Shown piece by piece: positions 23,501 to 38,100 of a stretch of DNA of 64,000 bases. The notes under the pieces were generated by a model. The model did no database searches. It saw only the letters and a program-made list of their open reading frames with translations, and was not told the DNA's origin. The stretch is from Apostichopus japonicus (Eukaryota > Echinodermata > Holothuroidea > Aspidochirotida > Stichopodidae): contig NC_092580.1 in assembly GCF_037975245.1 (NCBI RefSeq), forward strand, positions 35,356,001 through 35,420,000. The letters are read 5' to 3'. The stretch's first letter is position 1. Each line of letters starts with the position of its first letter. Both the position numbers and the translations under genes were made by a program.

Positions 23501-26500
23501 TGATCAAGTGAAGTCAATCAGTATGTGTTATTTAGTCAATTTCGCTCATTTGAGAACAGCTGTAATGGAACATTGCATACAACTGGGTCATTCTGCCATT
23601 TTGGTCACCTCCTAGAAACTGTTTGATTTCTTGCCACTTTGAACGGTGTGAATTTCCCATTTTTCCAAGATGTTATACCCTCCGCATTGTGGAGGACGAG
23701 GAGAGGTCAATTATTAGAACGATATTAGTGAGCTCACAAGATGTTATACCCTCATTGTGGAGGGCGAGGAAAGGTCAATTATTAGAACGATATTAGTGAG
23801 CTCGCAATATGTTATACCCTATATTGTGGAGGACGAGAAAGGTCAATTATTAGAACGATATAAGTGCGCTCACAATATGTTATACCCTATATTGTAGAGG
23901 GCGAGGAAAAGTCAATTATTAGAACGATATTAGTGAGCTCACAAGATGTTATACCCTCATTGTGGAGGGCGTAGGAAAGGGCTGTCGAGCATCTTACTCG
24001 ATTTAATGAGAATGAAGTTTCAAAAAGACTATATGATATGATTATGTTTATGCGCTACCGTGTTTATCTAAAGACTCTTGTCATGGAATTATTCGATATT
24101 TAATGCCAACATATAATGTTAGAATATATGCTGGCATTAAACGGAATATTTGCTACCATTAAGTTGAATATATGCTATCATTAAATTGAAAATATACTAG
24201 CATTAAGCAGATTATATGATAGCCTGAAACTGAATACATGCTAGCATAAAATCGAATATATGCTAGCATTAAACTGAATATATGGTAGCATAAATCGAAT
24301 ATGCGCTACCATTAAACTGAATTTACGTATTTTTTTAAGTCGACTTTATGCCCACATTGTATCAATTTAATGCATACATGAAAAGACTGCATCCTGGTTG
24401 ACCCAGAATTAACGTCAGCATTATATAATTCGTGCCAACATTAAATCAAATACATTCTCGACTTTTGTCCACGGCGGTCAAACATAAACTTTCATATCTG
24501 CATGTAAATTTGCACATGTGAATGTAGCTGTCCACGCTATCATGTGAATATCTGTATTCTGGTTCACCTACCGGTCCTTCTTCACTCATAAGATCGAGCA
24601 TAGGCATGTGATACATTTGTTGAGATGATAACCCTGGAAACTTGGGACTGACGAGTTTGGTAAACGATGGAGAAAGAGTCGATCCGTTTTCTCGAAGCAA
24701 GAAACATGAATCTTCGAGAAAGACAACAATTTTTCTGATTTGCTGCTCGTCGACAATGATATCCTGAAAAGTTTGACCAACATAATTCATATTAGTTCTG
24801 TTAATGTCACTTTATATAATAACCATAAACAGAATGACTACGTAAACCTTACACAGAATGTGATCTAATGAAATCTCAGTGCCTATGTTAATCAAATAGA
24901 TTTTCCTAATCCTAAATATTAGAGTAAACGATGGCAACAAGTGATGATATTTTGGTACTTTTCATATCCCCTGAACATTCTCTGTTTAAGTTTGACTCAA
25001 AGGTTTGAGGGTCACATAAAATTGCTACTCAGTTATACGTTTTGTGGTCATGGAAAACCGTACTTAGGTAAATGACATTTAAATACACAAGACAAACCTG
25101 CCAAATCAACGGGAAGACACACTCCCTGATGTACCCACGCAGAGCGATTTCCTCTAGCGCCCTCACAAGAAGTCCCGGCGACGGTTTACCGTTTGCACAG
25201 TCTTTTGGCCAGAATCGTTTAGCTTGAAACTGAAAGGTTTGATTTGGATTATCGATATGGATGGACAAGATGGCTCGCAATATGGCAGGTGGATCGATAC
25301 AGATCAGTGAGGAAAGCGGTCTATTGCAGTCTACGGTTTGTATTACTCCCTGTGAAATACAAAATACATAGCAAAATCAAAACAATATTTACATTGTGAT
25401 TATCGATATGTAGAGAAGATGGCTCGCAGTAAGGCAGATGGATCGAAACAGACCAGTGACGTATGTCATATGTCACCGTCTGCTGTTTTTAGTACTTCTG
25501 TGTGCACAAGCTTGAAGGAATCATGATTGTAAATCAAAATGGAAGTCATAACACTGGAAACAAACAAAAAAGTACCATGGGAAAGTAATACGGGAATAAC
25601 ACAACATGGAAATCATGCAGGAAAGAAGAACCTTTATACAACGACCAAACCCAAACTATTAAACACTGCGAGGTTGAAGAACATAACCAATATGGCGTCT
25701 CTACAGCTTTAATATTTGTTTTAGTACAAATGTATTAAGAAACGAGGCGATGATAAAAATGTTAATTGAACAGAATGTCAACAGATGCTGAATGCTAAGA
25801 TTTTTACCACAGTGAATTGAGCAAAGATGGAAACTGGACAATAAAACATTTACCTTTCCTCTCCTCTCCTGCTCCATAACTAATAACCAATTCATCAAAT
25901 AACTGAACAGACAATCTTGCCATTCAAGCTATGTTTGTTCATAATTTTATAGAAATAAAACATTGTTTGAAACAACGTTAATCATTCAACGAAGGTATTA
26001 TACAGGCACATCCGTGACGTTTTATTCTGCTCTGGAAGCTGTTAGTAGAAGAGATCAGCAAGTAGAGATAGTCCATCACAAACAATCAAAGAAAGACTAG
26101 AATATTTGACAAACGTGCTTTTCTTCATCTGATTTTAGAGCCCTCAACAGAGCACGATGAGATACTCGCCTCTTTTCACCATGGTAAGGAACAAGTATGC
26201 ATTTATAAAACCTTACTTTGGAGTCGAATTCAGCGTAGTCTTACAACCATGACAGTAAGGATAATAAAACAAAAATCAAGAAAAGACAACAAAGTCGTTG
26301 TCTCGGTTTCCCGCTTACGTCTACATTTTTGAATAATATAAGTCTAACAAAATTTTGTAGTACGTTTCGCTGATATTGAATTACTTTCAGAAATGTATTT
26401 CAGTACTTTCCGATCGCTTCAAGAGAACATGAAGTATCTGCAAACGCTACAGCTTAATCCACACGATCGCAACGGTACATCGCAACCATGTATGGCTTGC

Positions 26501-29078
26501 TAAGTTCCAGAGAACTGTAACACATCTTCCTGACATGTGCTTTTGTCTTTAAGAGATCCATAATTGCGTTTAGCTGCATTTTTTAGCATTCCTTTGTCAG
26601 TTACATTCAAATATACCATCGACTTGCGATTGATGGAAGAGAGATTACTGTGATAGTATATTCACTCAATTAACTTATTAACGAGTAATTAACCTTTTCG
26701 TTAGAATTGACAATTTGTTGGCCCAAACAATTATGCATGCACACACCTTTCTTATACAGATTTTAAAATCAGCCAATCAAATCATTCTATCATGTGCTGT
26801 CAGACAATAACAAATCGCCCTTTTCGCTCATTGTATACGTACATTGATGTACTAGGCCTATAGTACTAGATGTAACTGAGCCATGCGTTCGGCAATTTCC
26901 TTTACACGTAGCGATAAAAATGCCAATTCAAACCTCCAAAAAGAAGGGAAAATAGCTCTTTATAACGTATACAAATATTCATTACGTGTACGAACGAGCT
27001 AGCTAGCCTAACGCGGGCAAATCATATGTATATTATTTGCACCCTGTACATACTACTAGAGTATTACAAACGAGTAACGTTAATAGGTACCTTGGACGTT
27101 CGTGAAACGAACATGGCAAATGCAAGGCGTATAAATACAATCAATAATAGTCTAGTATTACGCTATAGTCCTATAGTGTATAGGCAGTGGCGTAGCCAAG
27201 GGGGGGCGTGGGGCGACAGCCCCCCCATGAAAGCTTGTCGCCCCCGCCCCCACTGGGATTTTGGGTGTCGACAAAAAAATGCATGTGCGAAAAATATATC
27301 ATTGGTCTGAATGGTTTGAATCTCCATGATGACCACTCATGAACGACCCTTCGACCGCGGACCGGCAGTAGGCTATAGTTGCTGAAAAACCGGACGTGAA
27401 ATAGCGCTTAGGCCGGGTTTCCACTTCTGGGACGTACCCTGATGCTCTTAAAACCGCTAAAAAAACAAATTTTCAAGAAAGGAGACAATACTATCGCTGT
27501 GAATCAGTCTATCACCCTAATAATGTTTTAGACGCAATCTTTGATCATGTCAGTTTGACATATAGTTCGGTCATTAAGTATGTTACTTGGCTGAAAGCCC
27601 AGTCAACCTTTCCTTATTTTCCACGCGCAATTTGCCGATTTGTCGAAAAATGTCAATGCCGGTGTCAAACTGACAATTTTGTGGTTGACTCCCAGGACGG
27701 CAAGTCGAGAAACTCACATGCAGTCGCGGAGGATAACTTCCTTCTCCTATAGTATGTCCAGGGACATTTTGGGGCATCGTTCCTATAGGCCTCTATCTGA
27801 GGCCCTGTAGTCATTCCTTGGCCGACTTGGTGCAATATAATGTGCCCATTTCGAAGTAAATGTATTCACAGATTGTTAGTTGCCATGGGTTCGAACAAAT
27901 GAGGGGTATTCTATCCTGAAACATAGGGCAAAATGGGGCTGGGGTTTCCAGTTCACCACATCATTTGTCAACTTGCACTGGGTTCTAATGTTCATGTCAA
28001 TTGGAATCACTAATAACGGAAATAATCAACCAAAAATTAAGGCCGCATGAACTTTATTGCAGATTTCCTGAGTGACGAATTTGTAATTTTCTCCCGAAAT
28101 CACGCAACTAGATGGCTGCTATACAGCCTGGCAAGTGCTATCTCCAGCGATCTGGCAGATATTGAAATCTGAAATTTTCTTGATACGCTGCGCGCCAACC
28201 GATGGTGGCGCTCCGCTTAGATAGTACTTGCGGCCGGAATACTCGAATCGATTACGTCCCCCCCCCCCCCAAGTTTCAAATCGGATTGACGCCCTTGCTT
28301 ACAAGGCTTGGGAAGTGTCACTTCCGACGATCTAGGAGGCCTTTTTAGCTGCGCGTCAACTTATGGTGGCGCTTCGCTTAATTGAATTGTCACTAGCAAC
28401 TTCACAGCATCACCTTGCGGAAAGTTTCTACGCAACTTATACTCGTTGGACATTTTATTATCGTATTCTTCGAGCCGACATATGGAACTTTAATTCATTG
28501 TATTATCCGAGCATTTATCCGGATATTTTCCGGGTATTCTGAACAAGCTTATTTTATATATTTTCTTAAGCGCCTAACCATAATTAATAGGGTAAGTCGC
28601 AGCAAATGTGATTTAGCCACCTTGTACTTGTACTAGTATCGTTACAGCCATAAAGTGATAGCCCAGGCTAGTACTAGGCCTATATATACTAGTTTTACTG
28701 CGACAAATTGTAGGCCTACATATTATGCTTTATGGGAGCCAATCGCGGAAATTAAGCATTATTTTAACTATTTGACTTCCGCAGTGGACTCTAAGCGATA
28801 GCCAGTAAAACCGATCGTTGAGTCAGTTTGCACGAGGCTGTATTATCACAGCCACCATAGCAACGGGCGCTTCGAGAGGTACTTATTGTAGTGTACGTGC
28901 GTATGGAACGCCATATTTCAATAAATAGAGATATCTTCAAGTAATTTCAGATATTCCGAATTGAATTAAAGATATCTCTAATTATTGAAGATATCTTCAA
29001 TTCAATTTGAGATATCAGAAATTGCATTTTCGATATCTTCAATTTTATTTAAGATATATATATATATAATTTTATTTA

Positions 29079-29125
<47 letters not shown>

Positions 29126-32100
29126 TGTTTACACGGGTCCAAAAATCGGGAACCGGGTACCCGAGGGCCGTTACCCGTCGGGTATCCGGGTACCCGGAAA
29201 AAAATTGTTTACCCTCGTGTATCACGATTTTCAAGAAATTACATATTGGATGCTGTAATAAATGCATTATATTCTCTACTGACAATGTTTTCATGTTCAA
29301 ATACGTAGGTGTAAGATAAGGTATAAAACCTTCCTCAATAATTTTTATTTGCTTTTGTTTCTTTCATTAACTTGTCAATAAATTAATTATTTAATTATAA
29401 TTAGCATTACTACTAACATCGCACTGCCGCCGCTGCTTATGCTTGCTCGTGCACGTCTATTGGATCAAACCATATAAATATCCAATTTAGCTCTTAAAAC
29501 AGTTGTTACTACTACTACTATCTATTATGCAGTTGTTACTACTACTACTATCTATTATGCAGGCCCAGGGTTCGCATTAGCCGCGAGATTGCGCGATTCG
29601 CAATTTGATCGCATTTGGAATAAACGATTAGTAAAAAGCCACTAGCGATTAATTATCCCGTCTATAATCCATAAACATCTCGTAAAATTCCTTGTCAGCC
29701 TTTCCTTCTATGAAATAAACGAATGAATAAATAATAATTTCTTCCACATGGTAGCCTAACACCACACTAAGTCAATGAGTAATCTAGCTAAGCCTAACCA
29801 TCTGTTTATTTGCTGAAGTTGTGACGCAGTTATAAGACATCCATGGAATACTTTCGTTATTGCTGTTACGTTCGACCACATGGTTGCCTAACACCACACT
29901 AAGTCAATGGGGGTAATCTAGCCTAGCCATCTGTTTATTAGCTGAAATTGTGACGCAGTTATAAGATATCCATGGAAAGCTTTCGTTATTGCTGTTATCT
30001 TTGACCTCATGGTAGCCTAACAACACACTAAGTCAATGGGAAATCTGCCTAACCATCGGTTTGCCAATTTTTTTTTAAACAATCACACTTTGCGTAGGAT
30101 TCGGGTAATAAATTAGGAACCGGGTAGAATCGCGTCGGGCGGGTACTTTCGTTATTGCTGTTATCTTCGACCACATTGTAGCCTAACAACACACTACGTC
30201 AATGGGAAATCTGCCTTACCGTCGGTTTGCCAATTTTTTTTTTTTAAATCACACTTTGCGTAGGATTCGGGTAATAAATTAGGAACCGGGTAGAATCGCG
30301 TCGGGCGGGTACCTTCGTTATTGCTGTTATCTTCGACCATATTGTAGCCTAACACCACACTAAGTCAATGGGAAATCTGCCTAACCGTCGGTTTGCCAAT
30401 TTTTTTTTTTTTAAATCACACTTTGCGTAGGATTCGGGTAATAAATTAGGAACCGGGTAGTAACGCGTCGGGCGGGTACCCGGGTACCCGGATAACCAGT
30501 GCAAACACTAATATATATATATATATATATAAAATTGTAAAATTTAGGTAGTTTATGAAAAGCCTGATTCATCAATTCAGCCATGGATTGCTTTTAAACA
30601 TGACAGGACTAACTTTAGCGCAAGTTAGCACACACACCTATTGAATAGTGTCAGAAGTTATTTAATTCTCTAATGCTTTGTCTTGAGAAAGCATGAAATG
30701 CTGGAAATTGGTATTGTGGATCGGTATTGTCGGGAGTTGTCTCACTTCACCAAGTGAGTTGTCTCGCTTCGGGAGTAGTCTCAATACACTGGTTAGACAT
30801 AACTCTCCGATTGGTGTTTGTGTTCCCAATAAGCAGTTTAGTTTTATAACATTTTTAAAACATTTTTAAGTACAATTTTATAATGTTTTTTATAACAGTT
30901 TTATAACCTTCAATAACAATACTAACAGCTGTAGTCCTACTTTACACGGGTCTTATTTAACTCTTGACCTCTCCCCTCCTCACACGCACATATTATCTGT
31001 AGATCATTTCAGCTATTCAACTACAATAATTCTATCTCGATCTGCGGATATGGCTTAAGAATTCGTCATCGCTAGTTATGTTGAAGGTCTCTGTGGACGT
31101 CAGCAATCAAAATGATAGCAAGCTGCAAGAACATTCCGGCGATATTTGTCAGCGTTTGTACTTAACTGTTTGGCAACTGGCCAGCAGGACTACACGAACC
31201 GATCCTCGTGACTGCGATTCATCGCAACCACAGATTCTAGTCTATGTGTGTGATCTGTATGTTGAAGAGCATGAATCGAAGCACACGTGATACGTAAAAT
31301 GAGCCAATGGATTTAATATTAGACTATTATTAAGAGCAGCGTGGAGAATTTGGTTACCAAAGCGTTAAAGTGACTTTTGATCAAGTGACGAAAACCTGCG
31401 TCTCAAATTGCTAACATCTACAATTTCTGTATGGTCATTAGACGGAAAATTGGAAGCGCAATGAATAGCCAATGTTTTAGCTATTCTGTGAGGGTATACG
31501 CTTACTAAAACTTCAATAAGGACTAAGAGCCCACATGACGATTAAGTTTGATGCGGATATTTTATGGAGTATGCTACCGTGACCAAAGGGATGGGGGCGT
31601 TTTAGAAAGTCCCAAACCTCGCCTCATATCCCATCGTCTGTTGGAGGAAAATGGTTCAGTCGAGGGATGTTTTTGCATGGCAGCCTGGAAAGTATAAGCC
31701 CACTACTTGATGATACACCATTCCTCTTTTCAACCTAACACAAAGTATTTATTAGCACAACCTTGTGTTAAGAGCTACTTATATAGTCCTAAATTATAGC
31801 ATAGATATGTCTATGCACCATTTCAAATATATCTTTGTTGTCTGGGAGAGGGCCACAGTTTCAATGAAGCAAGGGCAACAACCCATACGATATGAAATAC
31901 TTGTTTCGCATCTGGTCCTTCCATAAAGGTTCAGGCCCCTAGCTAAATCAGTCGGTAAAATCCCCCCCCCCCCCTATACCTTTGAAATCCTACACATGCC
32001 ACTGGTGCAGAGACGGCGTTGTAAAGAGAGCAGAGCCTGCTGGGATTTTACTCTCTTTTCTTTTATGATATTATTTAAGACATCTCACTATCCTCTGCTC

Positions 32101-35100
32101 CTGCACTCTTTTCAATCATTCAGGTCATTTTAAAAAACAAGGTGTTTCAAAATGAATTATTCATATGGAATGTCCAATAGGCCTATAGCAATACACGAAG
32201 CGTCATAATCTCACACACAAAGTTGATCTCCTATGACGTGTGTTTCAGTTCATTCCAATCACATTTAAAGGATATAATAAATTAAACTTACCACCTCAGC
32301 TAGAAATGTCAACTCCTCGACTACGTTAGCATTTTCATCTCCTGTTACATCGGTCACAGGTAAACTTTTTTCAATATCTTTTCTGTCAATCACAGGTTTT
32401 TCTTTTTTCATGTTTAGTAGTTGATGGAAAAGTTTGACTGTTTTCTCTTTTACGTATCTACGTGTATGAGGGAAACACTCGCTGTTGAGAATGATGTCGA
32501 ATATGGTCCTTTTTACGTCATCTAGTCCCTGTGGAGTCAAAAAGCATTTTCAAAGTTCGACATTTCCATGCAAATTAACTTTGATTACGTTTTGCTGTCG
32601 TTTTTTGGATTATCATTAGTTTATATTTAAACTTTTGGTGTACAAGTACAATTTAAGGAATATCACTCTGAAGTATCAGCTACAGCAGATCACCATACCA
32701 GATTTGCGTACTCTGCAAAGAATATGTAACATAAAGATTCCTTGTTTATAATTGTGGAGGAAGATTTCATCAACAAGCTGGTATAATAATCTAGGAACTT
32801 AATAGATCAATACGGTAAGTGTGTGTACACGATTGCTTATTAGCTTGTTAGTTCATCTGTTTGACACCAAAATACGTATGTCTGTATCAGTTCACTGCAG
32901 CTAGTTTCCTGTAGGGCGGTGGCAGCTCATTGCAGCTAGTTTCCTGTACGTCGGTGGCAGCTCATTGCAGCTAGTTTCCTACAGGGTGTTTCAAGTATGA
33001 TCGTGGCTTTTGTATTCACCGGACACTATCTTTTTTGGCCAGTGAGTTATGAGAACCCAAACAGACTTACCTTTTTTGTCACATTACTTGCTGTAATAAC
33101 ATGGTAAGTTGTCTCTGCAAGGTGCTGTAGTCTTTGTTTTAACCAGCTGATTCTGTTTCTTACGATAGTACAGTTAACATTAAAGACATCCTGTCTTTCC
33201 CTGTGACAAATTAAAATGTCATAATTAGTTTGACTTTTACTCTAACGTCATAATGCATTGAAACCTAATAAACATTTGTATTTGAACTTACTAAATCCCC
33301 TGATAACCTCTTCCCTTATACCCTCCCTAGAACGGATGTTAAGCCAAATTTCGCCCTCCCCCCCCCCCAACGAAATCCCCAAACGGGTAGATCAGGAGTT
33401 CAACCACCTATATTACTGGGGGTTTCAACCCCAAGAAAAATCTCCCCCCCCCCACACACACACAAACAGGCAGACAGAATATTCTGACATTTCTAAAATA
33501 CTTACATAAAAACATGTAACATGTAGGCTATCTGCAGTACAACATATGCAGTCGAAGATGCTTCAACATTGTTTCCACAGTGGGAAAATATAGCATCAGT
33601 TTGCATCTAAGCATTCTGATCCCACAGGTAGATGATTATATGCCATAGACAAATAGCTTAGATTCTGTTATTTAACTTACCGCAGTGTATCGAGCTCAAC
33701 TGTTAGTTCCTGCGTCAGATTTTGAATGTGTTCTTTGATGGACAATTTGATCTTTTCACATTTCATATTACGTTCGTCTTCATTCGGTATGCGATCTGCA
33801 TGCATACCGATCAATAGAAGTGGAATTCGTGGAAGCTATAGGGTCAATGTAGAGGTAATACTCTTAGCTTTTTATAACTGAAAAGGATCACATGGATAGG
33901 CCTATCATATATTGGACAAAGAATTCAGCTCTGTGCTTATCTACCAATTGGTCTCGCTTTTGTTGGCTCTTGAAACAGGAGATCAACTTGGTGAGCTAAG
34001 AGTATGGTCAAGAGCAGATACTATCAATGGATGCGGGTACAATTAATGGATTGACATTGTAACGAGAAAACAAGCTAGTTTTCTCGATGGAACAAGTTTT
34101 CTCCCATTCGCCTGTTTCATCATAGACCAAGAAGGCAACCAGCTGAGATGCATATCTTTTCGCAAACACCTTTAATGAGTAGGCCTTCTTGCTTGTCACT
34201 ACATAACAATGTTAAAATCCACACCCCTCATTCTATTGTTCCGCATTGAACAAAGGAGTATTTTGTCCTTATACCACTTGAGTTTTGACCTGTCTTCATT
34301 GTAACTATTTTGACAGAACTAGTTGCACGTCTAGACAACATGTGTCCTTGTATTCATTAATCGACCTTTGACCTCTGACCTTTCCTTTTCAAGGATGCAG
34401 TCATAGGCCCCTGTCAAGGGGCCTGTCAATTCCTACCATAACATTGTGTGAAGACATCATATAAAGCAAAGCGATAGTAGTAGTAAGTTGAGTCTCGTCT
34501 ATCCGACATGCTCAGTGATTAACCTCCGCCACGTATCACGATCTTGTGCAAGGTTTATTGATTCCTCGAAATTGTTAATGTTAATGTCCTTAAATTGCGA
34601 CTTTATTTTGCCAAGCAAGGTAGTCACCGGCCTTCCTACTGGTTTAGCAGGTATGTCTCAATGCTTCTCTTAAAGCAACCTTTGCTGGAGCGTCCTCCTG
34701 GAGTCTTGCTACATGACCGAAACATCTCAATCTTCTATGTGCGACTATGGATGACCAAGGTGTTTGGTTGGTTTCATTGTAGAGCTCATCGTTTGATAAC
34801 CAATTGTTATTGGTCCATCTAATGTTGAGAATATTCGAAGTAGTCTCCTTTGAAAAGTGTCAATTTTGCGATCGAGATCCTTCGTTGTGCCCCACAGTTC
34901 GCAATTGTACAAAAAAATACTCTTTAATAAAGCCTCGAAAATCCTAAGATTAATGTTCCGGCAAAGCAAAGCGATCAGCAACATCAAATGAATTCGCGCG
35001 CGAACACGCGCTACTTTGCTTCAATGATCAGTGTTTACGAACGCGCTTTAAGAGAATTTCTAGAAAAGAACAGCCAAGTCAAATGAATGCCCACTTACAT

Positions 35101-38100
35101 ACGCGCAACTTAGTAGTTGTAGTAGTAAGTTGAGTCTCGTCTATCCGACACGCTCAGTGATTGACCTCCGCTACGTATCACGATCTTGCGCAAGGCTAAA
35201 TGCTTCCTCGAAATTGTTAATGATAACGTCCTTAAATTGCGACTTTATTTTTCCAAGCAAGGTAGTCACGGGCCTCAACTTGGTATCATCTTAATTTTTT
35301 TTTTTTTTTTTATTATTTTCATCTTTAATGAGGGTAGCCCTGCTCAGTGCAGAAGCACTGCTTTCCAGAAGCACTGCTTTCTCAATACAAAATACATATA
35401 CAATATTATGCAGTAGAAAAACGGTAAACATCCAAAAGCACAATAAGGACGGCAAAAAGATAGACAAACAAATATCAGACAATTAAACAAAATATGTAAG
35501 TTTTCATATTGCGTTTAAAAATATAAACACTTGGCAAGCATTTTAAATTTGGGGAAGACTGTTCCACGACCTGCCTCCAGAAAGTTTAAAGGACCTTATA
35601 CCATTCCCAGATTTAACAGGAGCAAGTGAAACATTAGTAGAGCAGCTAAAATCTAGTTCTATACGAATGGCTATCTCTAAGTAGAATAGTATTATCAGTA
35701 AGGTAATCTGGAGCCAGGCCGTGGACACATATATACATTAGAATATTCCTGACATATAATGTACATTGACGGACATTTAGCTACTTCAGTTCAGCAAAAA
35801 TATCTGTAACATACACATCCCGAAGCCCACACCCCTGCAGGACTAATTTAGGCACGATTTTGAAGAATCTGAACCCGGTCAACCAATTTGTCAACCAATT
35901 TGTTCGTCGCCGTAGACAATATCCTCACTAATTTCAATAAACTTTAAAGATTCGTCAACATACTTTAACTCCCCAAACAACTCCCCGCCACCATCATTTA
36001 CAAACTTCCGGGCAAGTGTATTACCAATGTCTGTAAACAAACCATTGAAAGCATTAGCCATCCCACTAGGAGTTTCAACTTCTTTGCCATTGAGCAAAAG
36101 CCTATTCACAGCAGCTTTATTTTTTGTAGGAAGAATAGATTTAATGATCTTTCACATCTGCTTGCTATTACCCTTATTTTGTTCAATAGTATCAGTATAG
36201 GCTAGTATGATTGGCGCTGGAAAGGTCTGCCTGGAAGTTAGTATCAATAAATTTACGATAGGTTCTTTTTTAGAATCTTAGGATTGCATTTAATCCGACA
36301 AGCTTTATACGACATGTACACAAGATTATGGTCACTAAACAAGTTATGCTTGGGCAAGCTACTAATTAATTAATTACTTATTAATTACTACGATAGTTAA
36401 CTTATCTGTGGAGTCTGGTGTTGTCATTGAATCACTTAAATCTGCTGTTGTTACACCACTACTAAAAAAGCCAACACTTGATCCTGAAAACCTCAAAAAC
36501 CTCCGCCTCTATAGTCTCGAATCTTCCTTTCATTTCCAAAATCACTGAAAAAGTTGTGGCTTCCCAGCTGAACACCTATTTATCACAGAATTCCCTCCTT
36601 GAACCATTACAATCAGCCTACAGGAAGTTCCATAGTACCGAGACAGCACTTTTTATCTGTGCATAATGATATTCTACAAGCACTTGACTCGGGGCAACAT
36701 ATTCTCCTTGTTCTCCTTGACCTATCTGCCGCCTTTGATACTATTGATCACAACATTTTATTGAAACGTATAGCTCATTTAGGTATTACCTGAATTGCTC
36801 ATGACTGGCTACGCTCATAATTATCTCTCAGATAGACGACAATCAGTATCTATTGGTGGAACTCATTCTGCACCTCAACAGGTACGCTTCGGGGTTCCAC
36901 AAGAGTCCGTTTTAGGCCCTCTCCTCTTTACGTTGTACATGTCTCCATTGGGTCAAATCATCCGTCACCATAACTTAAAATTCCACCAGTACGCTGACGA
37001 CAACCAGCTATACCTCTCGTTTACCAAGTCTACTTATATGGATGCGATAACGTCTATTGAAGGTTGCGTTAAAGACATAAAGGAATGGTTTACCATAAAC
37101 AAACTGAAACTCAGTGACTTGAAAACAGAAGTGCTCCTAATTCGTTCTCGCTTTGATACTCGTACGTTACCAACCTCCACATCGGATCCGCATCTGTTAA
37201 ATTATCTGATTCAGCTAAGAACATCGGAGTCACTTTTGAGAGTTCATACTCATTCAAGAAACATATTTCCAGTACTTGTAAGTCAATCAAACTTCTCAAA
37301 ATGGAACACATTCGGAAATATCTAACTGAAAAGTCCTGCAAGACCGTCATTCATGCTATCATGTCTGCCAAACTGGATTATGCCAACTCGCTTCTATATG
37401 GTTTACCAGATAATCAGCTTCGATTGCTCCAGCGAACACAAAATACAGCAGCCAGAATCATCACACGCTCAAAGAAGTTCGACCACATCACTCCTATTCT
37501 CCGGCAACTGCACTGGTTACCTGTTTCCTATAGGATAAACTGCAAGAGCATCCAAACACATATAATGCCCTGCATGGATTAGCACCAGAATACACGAGTA
37601 GCATGATCAGTCGGAAGACCACCACCCGCTCTCTCCGATCCTCAATTCAGCTACTGTTCCATGTACCTAAGTGGAAGCTCAAGTCAATTGGTCGACGATC
37701 GTTTCTAATGCCGCTCCTACTCTTTGGAACTCACTTCCACTTCCACTGTGAGAAGTCGGCACCCAACGTTAACATTTTCAAAAACAGACTCAAAACTTAT
37801 CTCTTTTTCACTGCCTTCGCTAAGCACTAGCGCCACTGAACATTGGTTTTCCTCTGGATATTGGCGCTATATAAATTTGCATTAATTATTTATAATTATT
37901 AAACCCAACCGATACATTTCCCGAGGAATATAATTTATTCCGGTTCGAAACCAAGATCAGATCAATGCAAGTAGAATTTTTTTCAGTGATCCGAGTAGGA
38001 GTATCTATCACATTATACCATTTAAACTGTTGGCAAAGGTGAGGGATTTCTTTTGCCATTTTCGGAACAAAGACGTATCTATTAAGGTCACCTGTAATAA

